Notes: generated by a model not told the origin, from the sequence alone. A stretch of DNA of 64,000 nt from Paeniglutamicibacter kerguelensis (GCF_017876535.1 NZ_JAGIOF010000001.1:930001-994000), one strand, 5' to 3'. Numbered from the stretch's first letter, positions 1 through 9,388 are shown. A program made the numbers and translations.

Positions 1-1797
1 GCCCGCGTAGATCTCCTCGACCACCGAGTCGAAGTCCTTCAGGACTTGGGCGCGCTTGATCTTCATCGACGGCGTCAGATGCCCGGATTCCTCGGTGAAG
101 TCGGTCGGCACGATCCGGAACTCCTTGATCTGCTCGGCGCGCGAGACGCTGGCGTTGGCCTTGGCAACCAGCGCCGCAACCGTCTCTTGGACCTCCGGCA
201 TCACGGCCGCCTGCGCGGTGGTGGTGCCGGCCGGAAGGTGGTGGCGTTCCAGCCAGCCCGGCAGCGCCTCCTCGTCCACGGTGATCAGCGCGGAAATGAA
301 CGGGCGGGCATCGCCCACCACGACGCACTGGGACACCAGGGCGTCGGCGCGGATCTGGTCCTCAAGCATTGCCGGGACGACGTTCTTGCCGCTGGCGGTG
401 ACGATGATTTCCTTCTTGCGCCCGGTGATGCGCAGGAAGCCGTCGGCATCCAGCTCGCCGATGTCCCCGGTGCGGAACCACCCGTCCACGAAGGTTTCCG
501 CGGTGAGGTCCGGGCGGTTGTAGTAGCCGCGCATCACGCAGAAGCCCTTGGCCAGGATCTCCCCGTCCTCGGCGATCCGCACGCCGTTGCCCGGCAGCGG
601 GCGACCGACCGTGCCGATCTTGATCTGCTTCGGGGTGTTCACGGTGATCGGCGCGGTGGTCTCGGTCAGGCCGTAGCCCTCAAGGACGGTCAGCCCGATG
701 CCGTGGAAGAAGTGGCCCAGCCGTTCGCCCAGCGGCGCGCCGCCGGAGACCGCGTGCACCACGTTTCCGCCCATGGCGGCGCGGATCTTCGAGTAGAGCA
801 GCACGTCGAAGAGCTTGTGCTTGAGCTTCAGGCCCAGCGGCACCTTGCCGTCCTGCTCCGCCCGCGAGAAGGCGATCGCGGTGTCGGCGCCGGCGTGGAA
901 GATCTTGCCCTTGCCGCCGTCCTCGGCCTTGAGCATCGAGGAGTTGTAGACCTTTTCGAAGACGCGCGGCACGGCCAGGATGAAGTTCGGCTTGAACGAC
1001 TGCAGGTCGCCCATCAGGTTCTTCACGTCTGCGGTGTGTGCAACCCGGACCCCCGCGGCGACGCTCAGGACCGAAATATAGCGGGCGAACACATGCGCCA
1101 GCGGCAGGAACATGATGGTGGAGGCGCCGGGGTATACGCACTCGGGCAGGGCCGCGGCGGCATTGTCGCTGAGCTCCACGAAGTTCGAGTGGGTCAGCTC
1201 GCAGCCCTTGGGGCGCCCGGTGGTTCCGGAGGTGTAGATGATGGTCGCCAGCGAGTCGAGCCCGGCGGCAGAGCGGCGCTCCTCCAGGACCGCGTCGCCC
1301 ACTTCCTTGCCGGCCACGCGCAGGGTGTCCAGGCCGTTGCCGTCGATCTGCCACACGTGGCCGAGCTTGTCCAGGCCCTCCTGGTGCGCTGCCTGGCGGA
1401 CGACGTTCTCGTGGCGCGGAGCCTCGACCACCACGGCGGCTGCATGCGAATCGCCGAGGATCCAGGCGACCTGTCCGGGGGAGGAAGTTTCGTAGACGGG
1501 GACCGTGACGCAGCCGGCAAACCAGATGGCGAAGTCGACGAGCGTCCACTCGTACCGGGTGCGGGCCATCAGGCCGATGCGGGCGCCGGGCTCGATGCCG
1601 CTGGCGATGAACCCCTTGGCCAGCGCGGATGCATCCGCGGCGAACTCGGATGCGGAGATGTCGATCCAGCTGCCCTTGGGCCCGGGCTTTGAGAGCAACG
1701 GCGGATTTGCCGCGGAGCGTGCGTGGCGCAGCAGCAAATCGGTGATGTTGGTCTGCGGCGGCGTCTCCACCAGCGGTGGGACAACTAATTCCTGCAT
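1..1797 (-). CDS. long-chain fatty acid--CoA ligase (AMP-forming), 3-prime end outside window
   Basis: Activates long-chain fatty acids to acyl-CoA through an acyl-adenylate. 599 codons are present and the frame is still open at base 1, so only the last few residues are missing. Visible are the P-loop YTSGTTGRPKG (about residue 190), the adenylate motif GYGLTETTAP, and GWFRTGDIGELD followed by GRKKEIIVTASGKNV. The ATG at 1797 is preceded by AAGGAGA. A ligase of this type (FadD15) lies in the same neighbourhood as plsC, aroG and pknL in Mycobacterium, which supports vertical descent. The exact chain-length preference cannot be read from the sequence. Confidence 0.9.
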   Translation of the reverse strand, partial: MQELVVPPLVETPPQTNITDLLLRHARSAANPPLLSKPGPKGSWIDISASEFAADASALAKGFIASGIEPGARIGLMARTRYEWTLVDFAIWFAGCVTVPVYETSSPGQVAWILGDSHAAAVVVEAPRHENVVRQAAHQEGLDKLGHVWQIDGNGLDTLRVAGKEVGDAVLEERRSAAGLDSLATIIYTSGTTGRPKGCELTHSNFVELSDNAAAALPECVYPGASTIMFLPLAHVFARYISVLSVAAGVRVAHTADVKNLMGDLQSFKPNFILAVPRVFEKVYNSSMLKAEDGGKGKIFHAGADTAIAFSRAEQDGKVPLGLKLKHKLFDVLLYSKIRAAMGGNVVHAVSGGAPLGERLGHFFHGIGLTVLEGYGLTETTAPITVNTPKQIKIGTVGRPLPGNGVRIAEDGEILAKGFCVMRGYYNRPDLTAETFVDGWFRTGDIGELDADGFLRITGRKKEIIVTASGKNVVPAMLEDQIRADALVSQCVVVGDARPFISALITVDEEALPGWLERHHLPAGTTTAQAAVMPEVQETVAALVAKANASVSRAEQIKEFRIVPTDFTEESGHLTPSMKIKRAQVLKDFDSVVEEIYAG

Positions 1798-2001
1798 CGG
1801 GTCTCCTTCGGTCGGAGGGCCGGGAGCAGCGTGCCGGCTGCCGGTCCCACTACCACCATGCTAGTGGTTTGCATCACATTGTTTACTCACTGGTAACTTA
1901 CGGGGATTTTCCGGTCTTGGCAACAGGACTGCCGGCCTTCGCGGTGGCGGGAGCGGGGATGCACGAATTCCGGCGCTTTTCCGACGTGGCGGGGGGGCTC
2001 C

Positions 2002-2481
2002 CTAGACGCGGGCCCCGTCGTCGCCCTCGTGGCGGAAGCGCGGCAGCCGGGCGAAGAGGAACCCGCCCGCGGCCAGCGCCACAACGCACAGGCCGATCCA
2101 CAGCGGCATGGGCGCCCGGCGCCAGAAAATGGCAAGTACCAGAAGCATCAGCGGAGCGCCCGCGGCGGCGGTCCAGGCGAGGGTGAGCAGCGGGTTCCCG
2201 GAGCCCAGCGCCGGGGGTTCCTCGGGGACGAATCCTTCGTCGTCATCGTCGGCCTCGTAGTCGCGCGGGCCGCCAAGCGCCGGGTGCATTTGGAATAGCG
2301 TCGGATCCACGCGTCCGGTGCCGCCAGTGCCTGCGCCAGTCCCTGCGTCGGCCCCGGAAGCCTGTTCCCCGGGCAGCTCCGGCCCGGCCGCGGGATCTGC
2401 TTCCAGGCGGCGCACCAGGTCCTCCCAGACGGCGTCGTCGGAATCGCCGGGGGATGCGGGCTCGTGAAACGGATTAGTCAT
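2002..2481 (-). CDS. hypothetical membrane protein, acidic N-terminus, two TM helices
   Basis: 159 residues. The first 95 are acidic and Pro/Gly-rich (cytoplasmic or disordered). Two hydrophobic helices follow at about 97-119 and 124-145, with a short basic loop between them and an Arg-rich tail. Its ATG overlaps the end of the upstream hydrolase gene by 8 bases, so the two are probably co-transcribed and translationally coupled. I do not recognise a named family. The type is common in actinobacteria, and the function is unknown. Confidence 0.7.
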   Translation of the reverse strand: MTNPFHEPASPGDSDDAVWEDLVRRLEADPAAGPELPGEQASGADAGTGAGTGGTGRVDPTLFQMHPALGGPRDYEADDDDEGFVPEEPPALGSGNPLLTLAWTAAAGAPLMLLVLAIFWRRAPMPLWIGLCVVALAAGGFLFARLPRFRHEGDDGARV

Positions 2482-3256
2482 GGTGCGCGCTGCTCAGCTT
2501 CCTGAAAAACTCGATGGATTCGTTGAAGATTTCGTCGGCCTCGTGGTCCAGCGTCGCCACATGGTAACTCCGGGTTAAGCGGCGGATCTGGACCGGAAGG
2601 GCCTCGTCCAACCCGGAGCACAGCACCTCGATGCTGCTTTCGGGGACCACATGGTCTTGGTCGGACCTGAAGACGATGATGGGCGCGGTGATTTTCGGCA
2701 GGCCCCGCGTCGCGGCCTTGAACAGCTTGCGCAACTGGTGGACGCCGCCGACGGGGGTGCGGGAATACGCCTGTTCGTCGCCGCCGGGCTTGGCGATGTC
2801 GTTGGAGATCGACTTGATCGACGGCAGGAAAAAGCGCAGCACGCCGGTGAATTTCACCACGGGGGATTCGATCGTCAACCCCGGGTTGACCAGTGCCAGA
2901 CCGGCCGGCGAGTGCGTCGCAGCGAGGTGCAGGGCCAGCGCCCCGCCCATCGACATGCCCGCCACGTAAACCCGCGAATGCTTGGCCGCCAGCGCCTCGT
3001 AGGCCCGTTCCACCGCCGAGACGATGTCCGAGTGCGGCGTCCTGGAGAGCTCTTGCCAACTTGTCACATGCCCGGGAAGCACCGGCAGGTCCACGGTGTA
3101 TCCGGCCTTGGCGAATGCCTGGGCCCAGGGAAGCATGCTGGCCGGACCCGAGGTGAACCCGTGGATGACCAAGACCGCTTCGCCGTTCTCCCCCCGGTGG
3201 TGGAACGGCGCGTTGGCTGCTGTGTCCTGGCCGGAAACCTCTTGGTTGCTTGGCAC
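2474..3256 (-). CDS. alpha/beta-fold hydrolase (carboxylesterase / monoacylglycerol lipase-like)
   Basis: A serine hydrolase of the Est30/monoglyceride lipase type. The oxyanion strand reads LVIHGFTSGP, the nucleophile elbow is GMSMGG, and the late Asp and His lie in SDQDHVVP and TLDHEADEIF. I prefer the GTG at 3256 (260 aa) because GGGAGAAA sits just upstream. The ATG at 3325 would add 23 residues without a good ribosome site. It lies between acyl-CoA ligase and PlsC genes, which suggests a lipid ester substrate. That is inference. Confidence 0.82.
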   Translation of the reverse strand: MPSNQEVSGQDTAANAPFHHRGENGEAVLVIHGFTSGPASMLPWAQAFAKAGYTVDLPVLPGHVTSWQELSRTPHSDIVSAVERAYEALAAKHSRVYVAGMSMGGALALHLAATHSPAGLALVNPGLTIESPVVKFTGVLRFFLPSIKSISNDIAKPGGDEQAYSRTPVGGVHQLRKLFKAATRGLPKITAPIIVFRSDQDHVVPESSIEVLCSGLDEALPVQIRRLTRSYHVATLDHEADEIFNESIEFFRKLSSAHHD

Positions 3257-3445
3257 GGTTTTCTCCCTCGCATGGGTTTGGCCGAACGGCGCTCTCGGCA
3301 CGGGCCGGGGTATGACCTTTGGCAATGTTTTGCCTACAGTTAGAGCCTAACGGAGAACGACTGAATCATCACTTGATTTGAGGCGCGGGCATATTCTGCA
3401 CGCACGCCAGCAGCAACCCATCCCGGCCCGGAAGGCACACAACAC

Positions 3446-4153
3446 ATGTTTTACCTCTTCATGAAGCGGTTCATCGTCGGACCGCTGGTAACAGTGTTCT
3501 TCAGGCCGTGGGTCAAGGGGATCGAGCACATCCCCGAAGCCGGGGGAGCGATCCTGGCCAGCAACCACCTCTCGGTCTCCGACTCGATCTTCCTGCCGGT
3601 GGCCGTCGACCGCCCGGTGATCTTCCTGGCCAAGAGCGACTACTTCAACGGCAAGGGCCTCAAGGGCCGCATCACCGCGTGGTTCTTCCGGATGATCAAC
3701 CAGCTGCCGATGGACCGCTCCGGCGGGGCCGCAAGCGCGAACTCGCTCGGCACCGGCGCCCAGGCGCTGGTCGACGGCCAGCTGCTGGGCATCTACCCGG
3801 AGGGCACCCGCAGCCCCGACGGCCGGCTCTACCGCGGCAAGCTCGGTGTGGCCAAGCTCGCGCTGGAGGCCGGGGTCCCCGTCATCCCCGTGGCGATGAT
3901 CGGAACCGACAAGGTCCAGCCCATCGGCAAGCGCGTGCCCAACATCCGCCGCGTCGGCATGATCATCGGCGAACCGCTGGACTTCTCCCGCTACGCGGGC
4001 ATGAGCGAGGACCGCTTTGTACAGCGATCGGTGACCGACGAGATCATGTACGCGATCATGCGACTCTCCGGCCAGGAATACGTCGACTCCTATGCAGCAA
4101 CGGTGAAGGCGCGGCTCGATGCCGAACGCCGCGAGCAGCAGGGGAAAAAGTAG
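3446..4153 (+). CDS. plsC: 1-acyl-sn-glycerol-3-phosphate acyltransferase (PlsC family)
   Basis: Transfers an acyl chain to lysophosphatidic acid in membrane phospholipid synthesis. The 235-residue protein has the catalytic HX4D motif as NHLSVSD near residue 37, the substrate motif YPEGTRSPDGRLY near 116, and a late VIPVAMIGTDKVQP block, as in the family. The length is normal for single-domain PlsC. GGAAGG lies 10 bases before the ATG. It runs in the same direction as aroG, 112 bases ahead of it, and is divergent from the hydrolase gene. The exact acyl acceptor is not proven. Confidence 0.9.
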   Translation: MFYLFMKRFIVGPLVTVFFRPWVKGIEHIPEAGGAILASNHLSVSDSIFLPVAVDRPVIFLAKSDYFNGKGLKGRITAWFFRMINQLPMDRSGGAASANSLGTGAQALVDGQLLGIYPEGTRSPDGRLYRGKLGVAKLALEAGVPVIPVAMIGTDKVQPIGKRVPNIRRVGMIIGEPLDFSRYAGMSEDRFVQRSVTDEIMYAIMRLSGQEYVDSYAATVKARLDAERREQQGKK

Positions 4154-4264
4154 CAGGAGCCGCCGCCGGCGCACTGCGAGTTGCCGGTGCACTGTGAACG
4201 GCCCGGTGCTTTGGGTTACGCGTCGGATACCCGCGCGGCGGGCGCGGCGGTTTACGCTTAGAGG

Positions 4265-5662
4265 GTGACTCAGCTATCTTCGAATTCCTCATTGCCAGGC
4301 CGTTCGCCGGCGGGCCCCGCAGCCGACCCAGCACTGGATATTTGGCGCACCCTGCCGGTCGCCCAGCAGCCGACCTGGAACGACAACCCGCACTATGCCG
4401 AGTCCATTCGTGAACTCGGCTCCCGCCCTCCGCTGGTCTTTGCCGGCGAGGTCGACGTGCTGCGCGAGCGCCTGGCCGCCGCGGCACAGGGCAAGGCGTT
4501 CCTGCTCCAGGGCGGCGACTGCGCGGAGACCTTCGACGGCGCCACCGCCGACAAGATCTCCGCCCGCGTGCGCACCATCCTGCAGATGGCCGTCGTTCTG
4601 ACCTACGGCGCCTCCATGCCGGTCATCAAGATGGGCCGCATGGCCGGCCAGTTCGCCAAGCCGCGCTCCTCCAACGACGAGACCCGCGACGGCGTGACGC
4701 TGCCGGCCTTCCGCGGCGACATCGTCAACGGCTACGACTTCACCCCGAAATCCCGCGCCCACGACCCGCGCCGCATGGTGCAGGCGTACAACACCTCCTC
4801 GGCCACGCTGAACCTGATCCGCGCCTTCACCCAGGGCGGCTTCGCCGACCTGCGCGACGTGCACTCGTGGAACAAGGGTTTCACGACCAACCCGGCGCAC
4901 ACCGCCTACGAGCAGCTGGCCGGCGAGATCGACCGCGCCGTGAAGTTCATGGCCGCCTGCGGCGCGGACTTCGAGGCGCTCAAGCGCACCGAGTTCTTCG
5001 CCTCCCACGAGGCCCTGCTGCTTGACTACGAGCGCGCGCTGACCCGCACCGACTCGCGCACCGAGCTGCCCTACGACACCTCCGGCCACTTCTTGTGGAT
5101 CGGTGAGCGCACCCGCCAGCTCGACGGCGCCCACGTGGACTTCCTCTCCCGCGTCCGCAACCCGATCGGCGTCAAGCTCGGCCCGAGCACCACCCCGGAG
5201 GACGCGCTGGCGCTGATCGAGAAGCTCGACCCGAACCGCGAGCCGGGCCGCCTGACCTTCATCACCCGCATGGGCGCGAAGAACATCCGCGAAAAGCTGC
5301 CGAACCTCGTCGAGAAGGTCACCGCTTCCGGCGCCCAGGTCCTCTGGGTCACCGACCCGATGCACGGCAACACCGTGACCAGCGGCAACGGCTACAAGAC
5401 CCGCAACTTCGACGACGTCATGGACGAGGTCCGCGGCTTCTTCGAGGTGCACGATTCGCTGGGCACCTTCCCGGGCGGCCTGCACGTGGAGATGACCGGC
5501 GACGACGTGGCCGAGTGCCTCGGCGGCGCCGACCCGATCCGCCAGGAACAGTTCGACGACCTGTACGAGTCGGTCTGCGACCCGCGCCTGAACCACCGCC
5601 AGTCCCTGGAGATGGCGTTCCTGGTCTCGGGTGCGCTGGCCAAGCGCGGACAGCGCAGCTAG
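4265..5662 (+). CDS. aroG: class II 3-deoxy-7-phosphoheptulonate (DAHP) synthase
   Basis: First step of the shikimate pathway: phosphoenolpyruvate plus erythrose 4-phosphate to DAHP. The 465 aa length and the motifs LLQGGDCAETFDG, KMGRMAGQFAKPRS and TDPMHGNT mark the plant-like class II family, as in M. tuberculosis AroG, rather than E. coli class I. It starts at GTG 4265, right after GAGG. A strong palindromic terminator follows. The later pathway gene aroA lies elsewhere in this window (42228-43574). Confidence 0.95.
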   Translation: MTQLSSNSSLPGRSPAGPAADPALDIWRTLPVAQQPTWNDNPHYAESIRELGSRPPLVFAGEVDVLRERLAAAAQGKAFLLQGGDCAETFDGATADKISARVRTILQMAVVLTYGASMPVIKMGRMAGQFAKPRSSNDETRDGVTLPAFRGDIVNGYDFTPKSRAHDPRRMVQAYNTSSATLNLIRAFTQGGFADLRDVHSWNKGFTTNPAHTAYEQLAGEIDRAVKFMAACGADFEALKRTEFFASHEALLLDYERALTRTDSRTELPYDTSGHFLWIGERTRQLDGAHVDFLSRVRNPIGVKLGPSTTPEDALALIEKLDPNREPGRLTFITRMGAKNIREKLPNLVEKVTASGAQVLWVTDPMHGNTVTSGNGYKTRNFDDVMDEVRGFFEVHDSLGTFPGGLHVEMTGDDVAECLGGADPIRQEQFDDLYESVCDPRLNHRQSLEMAFLVSGALAKRGQRS

Positions 5663-5688
5663 CGGTTCCCGCAACCACGGCACAACAC

Positions 5689-5736
5689 GATGGCCGGGTT
5701 CCTTCCACCACATGTGGTGGAAGGAACCCGGCCATC
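5689..5736. terminator. 48-bp perfect palindrome, bidirectional terminator between aroG and pknL
   Basis: Two 24-base arms (GATGGCCGGGTTCC... and its exact complement) meet at ACATGT with no mismatch. It lies between the convergent ends of aroG and the kinase gene. The loop is not a stable tetraloop and no T-run follows, so it is a likely but not canonical terminator. Confidence 0.7.
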
Positions 5737-5851
5737 GGACTTTGTGCGGCTGGGACTTTGACCGGTTGCAGGCCGTCTCCCGGGAAGGCCCGCGCCATGA
5801 TCATCGTGGAGAACTCCGGCAGGCCCGCATTCTCGACGATCCACGGGGTCG

Positions 5852-5879
5852 GCCGGCTGGCTGCAGCCGGCCAGCCGGC
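5852..5879 (-). terminator. hairpin downstream of the kinase gene
   Basis: GCCGGCTGGC and GCCAGCCGGC form a 10-bp stem with an 8-base loop, 30 bases beyond the stop of the minus-strand kinase gene. There is no T-run, so its role as a terminator is probable rather than certain. Confidence 0.5.
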
Positions 5880-5908
5880 ATGAATGCGCGGGCCGGCTGA
5901 CCAGCTTG

Positions 5909-8173
5909 CTAGACGACGACCAGCTTGATGGTCGATCCCTCCGGGGCGGTGCCTCCGGAAGGGCTCTGGGTGCGCACGGTGCCGAAGAACCCGCCGAGGA
6001 ACTCATCGACCTCGACCTTGAAGCCGAGCGCCTCCAGGATCGCGCGGGCCTCGCCCACCTGCTTGCCCTGCACGTCGGGGACCTCGATCATCCGCGGGCC
6101 GCGGGAGATCAAGTAGGTGACCGTGGAGCCGCGCTCCGCCTGGCCGCCCGCGGGCTTCTGAGAAATGATCGCGCCCTGGGGGACCGTGCGGCTGTATGCC
6201 TTCGAATCCTCGGCGCCCTTCAGCCCCGCCTCCTTGAGCACGGCGTTTGCCTTCGCGGCACTGAGCCCAAGCACGGCCGGCACATCGACCGGCGCAGGCC
6301 CGCGGGAGACGACAAGCGCGACCTTGCTGCTGCGCCGCACCTTCTCTCCGACCGTCGGCTTGTGGCTGATCACCACGCCCTTGGCGACCTCCTCGGAGTA
6401 CTTCCCGGACACCTCGCCGAGGGCCAGCCCGGCCGCCTTCAAGTCCTTCTCGGCGTCGGCCTGCTTGCGGCCGGTCAGGTTCGGCACGGCAAAAAGCTCC
6501 GGTCCCTTGGAAACGTTCAGCTCCAGGCCTTGAAACCGGCGGATCGTTTCCCCCGCGGCGGGTTCACTTCCCACCACGAGGCCGCGCTCGATCTTCTCGT
6601 CGAAAACTTCCTTGGTGGCGGCGGCGACGCCCTGGGACTCGAGCCGCGAGATCGCGTCGGCACTTGCCAGGCCCCTCAGTTGCGGAATCGTGAACGGTGC
6701 GCCCGGGCCCATGCCGAAGAACAACCCGACCGCCACGACCGCAGCCGCAAGCAGCGTCAGCAGCACGGCAATGAGCCACTTGCGCCGGGCCGGGGACTTC
6801 GGAGCGAGCTGGTGCGTGGGGATCTGGGCTTGTTTTTTCCACGCCAGTTCCGCGGCCCGGGCGTTCTTCTTGGCCTGCCGCGCCGAGAGCGGGCGCTGGC
6901 CCGGTGCCGGCACCGCGGCAAGCTGCCCGGTGTTGCCGCCGGCCGAACCCGGCCGCGTGGAAAGCACGCTGGTCTGGTCGGACCGGGGCTGCAGCAACGT
7001 GGTCTCCTGGGATGGAGCACCCATCGCCTGCGTCCGGTCATCGGAGAGCGGCGCCGCTTCCGGGAATCTGGATGCGGGTCCCGGGGTGGCGTCCGGCGCA
7101 GAGGCCGTGAGCGCGGCCGTGGCGTCGGACATCGACGCATCGGACATCGGCGCATGGACGGCGGTTTCGCCCGCCGCGCCGGCCAGTGCCGCGGCAGCGG
7201 TTTCGGCCGCGGAATTGCGGAACAGCTGTGCCTGGGCCAGCCGGTCATGGACCGTGGTGTGCGGGGCCGCGGACGGGGGAATGAGGTCGGTGATGCCGCC
7301 CAGGGTCTCCGAATCGAGGTCCAGCTGTTCGCGGGTCATCGACTGCTGGATCTGCTTGAGATCGCTGAGCAGGAACGATGCGTCCTGCGGGCGGTCCTCC
7401 GGGTCCTTGTTGGTGCAATAGGCGACGAGCTCATCGAGCTCGACGGAGAGCCCGGGCACGATCGCCGAGGGCGCCGGGACGCGGTCGTTGATGTGCTTGA
7501 ACGCCAACCCGTAGGCGCTTTCGGAGGTGAACGGCTGCTGCCCGGTGAGCAGCTCGTAGGCGATGATGCCCACCGCGTAGATGTCGCTGCGCTCATCGGC
7601 CGGGTCGCCCACGGCAAGCTCGGGGGAGATGTAGGCGGCGGTGCCGAAGAACGTCGTGGCGTTGGTGTGCGCGGACGCGGCCCGGGCCAGCCCGAAGTCG
7701 GCGACCTTCACGCGTCCGTCGTCGGAAATCAGCACGTTGGCCGGCTTCATGTCCCGGTGGACGATGCCTTCGGCGTGCGCGACGGACAGGCCGGTGCAGA
7801 TGGCCTGCAGCACGGCGAGGGTCTGGCGCGGGGTGAACCTGCCGCGTTCGGCCAGGACCTCGCGCAGGTTCAGCCCGCGCACGTACTCCATGACCAGGTA
7901 CGCGGTGTCGCCCGAGACATGGTGGTCGCGAACTCCAACGATGTTCGGGTGCGTCAGCCCGGCGGAGATGATGGCCTCGGCGGCGAAGCGTTCGAGCACC
8001 ACCGGGTCGGAGGCCATGTGCGCGTGCAGCACCTTGACGGCCACCGTGCGGTGCAGGCGGGTGTCCATGGCGCGGTAGACGGTGGACATGCCGCCGTCTG
8101 CGATGCGTGCTTCCAGGTGGTATCGGCCATCGAGCGTGGTGCTAATGCGTGGGTCGGTTCGGGGCTCTGTCAC
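5909..8173 (-). CDS. pknL: membrane Ser/Thr protein kinase with four PASTA domains (PknL/PknB type)
   Basis: Phosphorylates Ser/Thr residues and senses cell-wall precursors through extracellular PASTA repeats. In order (754 aa): kinase domain about 13-275 with Gly-loop IADGGMSTVY, lysine in VAVKVL, catalytic HRDMKPANV and DFG followed by GTAAYISPE; a 190-residue Ala/Pro-rich linker; one TM helix (KWLIAVLLTLLAAAVVAVG, about 468-490); then four PASTA repeats of about 65 residues. GTG start at 8173. Its position next to aroG matches mycobacterial pknL, but that protein lacks PASTA repeats, so the symbol rests on synteny. Confidence 0.9.
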   Translation of the reverse strand: MTEPRTDPRISTTLDGRYHLEARIADGGMSTVYRAMDTRLHRTVAVKVLHAHMASDPVVLERFAAEAIISAGLTHPNIVGVRDHHVSGDTAYLVMEYVRGLNLREVLAERGRFTPRQTLAVLQAICTGLSVAHAEGIVHRDMKPANVLISDDGRVKVADFGLARAASAHTNATTFFGTAAYISPELAVGDPADERSDIYAVGIIAYELLTGQQPFTSESAYGLAFKHINDRVPAPSAIVPGLSVELDELVAYCTNKDPEDRPQDASFLLSDLKQIQQSMTREQLDLDSETLGGITDLIPPSAAPHTTVHDRLAQAQLFRNSAAETAAAALAGAAGETAVHAPMSDASMSDATAALTASAPDATPGPASRFPEAAPLSDDRTQAMGAPSQETTLLQPRSDQTSVLSTRPGSAGGNTGQLAAVPAPGQRPLSARQAKKNARAAELAWKKQAQIPTHQLAPKSPARRKWLIAVLLTLLAAAVVAVGLFFGMGPGAPFTIPQLRGLASADAISRLESQGVAAATKEVFDEKIERGLVVGSEPAAGETIRRFQGLELNVSKGPELFAVPNLTGRKQADAEKDLKAAGLALGEVSGKYSEEVAKGVVISHKPTVGEKVRRSSKVALVVSRGPAPVDVPAVLGLSAAKANAVLKEAGLKGAEDSKAYSRTVPQGAIISQKPAGGQAERGSTVTYLISRGPRMIEVPDVQGKQVGEARAILEALGFKVEVDEFLGGFFGTVRTQSPSGGTAPEGSTIKLVVV

Positions 8174-8274
8174 TTATCGATCGTAACTATTGGTGCGGAT
8201 ATCGGATCATTCCAACACGAATCAGTCCGGTTTGTTGCTGCCGGTGACCGGATCGGGATGGATGGAGGTGCAAA

Positions 8275-8309
8275 ATCGGGGGCCGGCTCCAATGGAACCG
8301 GCCCCCGAT
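8275..8309 (-). terminator. rho-independent terminator of whiB
   Basis: A 16-bp stem (ATCGGGGGCCGGCTCC with one mismatch) and a short loop, followed on the minus strand by TTTTG. It lies 24 bases after the WhiB stop codon. Confidence 0.8.
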
Positions 8310-8332
8310 CAAAATCTTGGTGCTGTGAAGCG

Positions 8333-8581
8333 TCAGGAAGCGCGACGGGCGCGTGCAGCCCGGCGCTTGAGCGCACGGCGCTCGTCTTCGCTCATGCCAC
8401 CCCAGACACCGGCATCCTGGCCGGATTCGATGGCCCATTGCAGGCAGGTGTCGACGACGGGGCAACGTCGGCAGACACTCTTGGCTTCTTCAATCTGGAG
8501 CAGAGCCGGTCCGGTGTTTCCAACCGGGAAAAACAGCTCCGGGTCCTTGTCCAGACAGGCCGCGCGGCTACGCCAATCCAT
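8333..8581 (-). CDS. whiB1: WhiB-family iron-sulfur transcription factor (WhiB1-like)
   Basis: An 82-residue Wbl protein that holds a [4Fe-4S] cluster and binds the primary sigma factor region 4. Cluster cysteines are C9, C37, C40 and C46 (C-X27-CXXC-X5-C). The G[V/I]WGG turn is GVWGG at 58-62 and the basic tail ALKRRAARARR binds DNA. DPELFFPVGNTGPALLQI and GMSEDERRALKRR are closest to the WhiB1 subgroup as I know it. It is monocistronic with its own terminator. Confidence 0.93.
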   Translation of the reverse strand: MDWRSRAACLDKDPELFFPVGNTGPALLQIEEAKSVCRRCPVVDTCLQWAIESGQDAGVWGGMSEDERRALKRRAARARRAS

Positions 8582-8910
8582 GCTTGATGATGCTCCTTGA
8601 AAGTAGGTCTGAGGAAGAACTGCCCAAGGCTTGCAGCCGGGGCGAAAACAGCATGACGGGAGAAATAGTCTCGCCCGAACGACTGCCTAACAAGGTTTTC
8701 ATGTTACGTTCACGTAAACAAGGGGCCGGTGTTGTAAATACGGCTACAGTCCTGAGTGCTTCGTCACAAGCTGTCCAGGCGGGGTGTCGACTAACAGGTT
8801 TCGGCGCCGCTGACAAGGGTGTTGTTGGGCACCTTCGCCACCGTTTGGCCCGATTTCCGGTCCCCGACGCTTTCGCATCGCACGGCCCGCCCAGCTAGAT
8901 TTGAGGGGTG
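8582..8910. promoter_or_regulatory. divergent intergenic region with a palindrome upstream of whiB
   Basis: A 329-base gap without a supported gene. It contains TTACGT-TC-ACGTAA at 8704-8717, about 125 bases upstream of the WhiB start, in a locally A/T-richer stretch where the whiB promoter should lie. The palindrome may be an operator. The factor is unknown. Confidence 0.4.
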
Positions 8911-9366
8911 ATGAACCAGCCTGCAGTGCAACCAGCAAATCCCGTTCCCAAGCGCCGTCCGGTTTCGGTGATGCTGATCTGCGCCCTGCTGGTGCTTGAG
9001 GGTGCGGCGGTGCTGTTCTACGGGCTGAGCTACGCGTTGCAGCTGGGCGACGCCGGGGCGCTGGGCATGGGTGCGCGGCTGTTCATGCTGGTGCTGATCC
9101 TTGCCGCCGGCGTGTGGCAGCTGCTGGTCGCCCACTTCTTCTTCCGCGGGCGTGCCTGGACCCGAGCCGCCGCACTGTTCTGGCAGGTCTTCCAGATCAT
9201 CCTGGCCTTCCCGTACTTCCAGACCGGTGACGCGCTGATGGCCTGGCTGTGGCTGGTTCCCGCCGCGGTTGTCATGGTGCTGCTTTTCGATCCGCGCACC
9301 ACCGGATTCCTGGGCGACCGGCCTTCCGAGGGCCGGGCCGGCACGGGCCCCGGCGACGCCGAATAG
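8911..9366 (+). CDS. hypothetical four-TM membrane protein
   Basis: About 151 residues with four hydrophobic stretches (VSVMLICALLVLEGAAVLFYG; MLVLILAAGVWQLLVAHFFF; ALFWQVFQIILAFPYF; WLWLVPAAVVMVLLF) and a Pro/Arg N-terminus and polar tail. The ATG at 8911 has GAGGGG at a good distance. The GTG three bases earlier is too close to it. It is convergent with the FHA-FtsK gene, 22 bases away. It is a conserved actinobacterial type, and I know no function. Confidence 0.75.
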   Translation: MNQPAVQPANPVPKRRPVSVMLICALLVLEGAAVLFYGLSYALQLGDAGALGMGARLFMLVLILAAGVWQLLVAHFFFRGRAWTRAAALFWQVFQIILAFPYFQTGDALMAWLWLVPAAVVMVLLFDPRTTGFLGDRPSEGRAGTGPGDAE

Positions 9367-9388
9367 CCCAACTGCGGGGCGCACCCGC

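Noticed and set aside
46..1692. 548-codon open frame on the plus strand
   Set aside because: It is antisense to the acyl-CoA ligase, whose motifs are clear; the product is a Gly/Arg/Val/His-rich shadow without domains.
5906..8587. 893-codon open frame on the plus strand
   Set aside because: It is antisense to the PASTA kinase and whiB; high GC keeps the opposite strand open.
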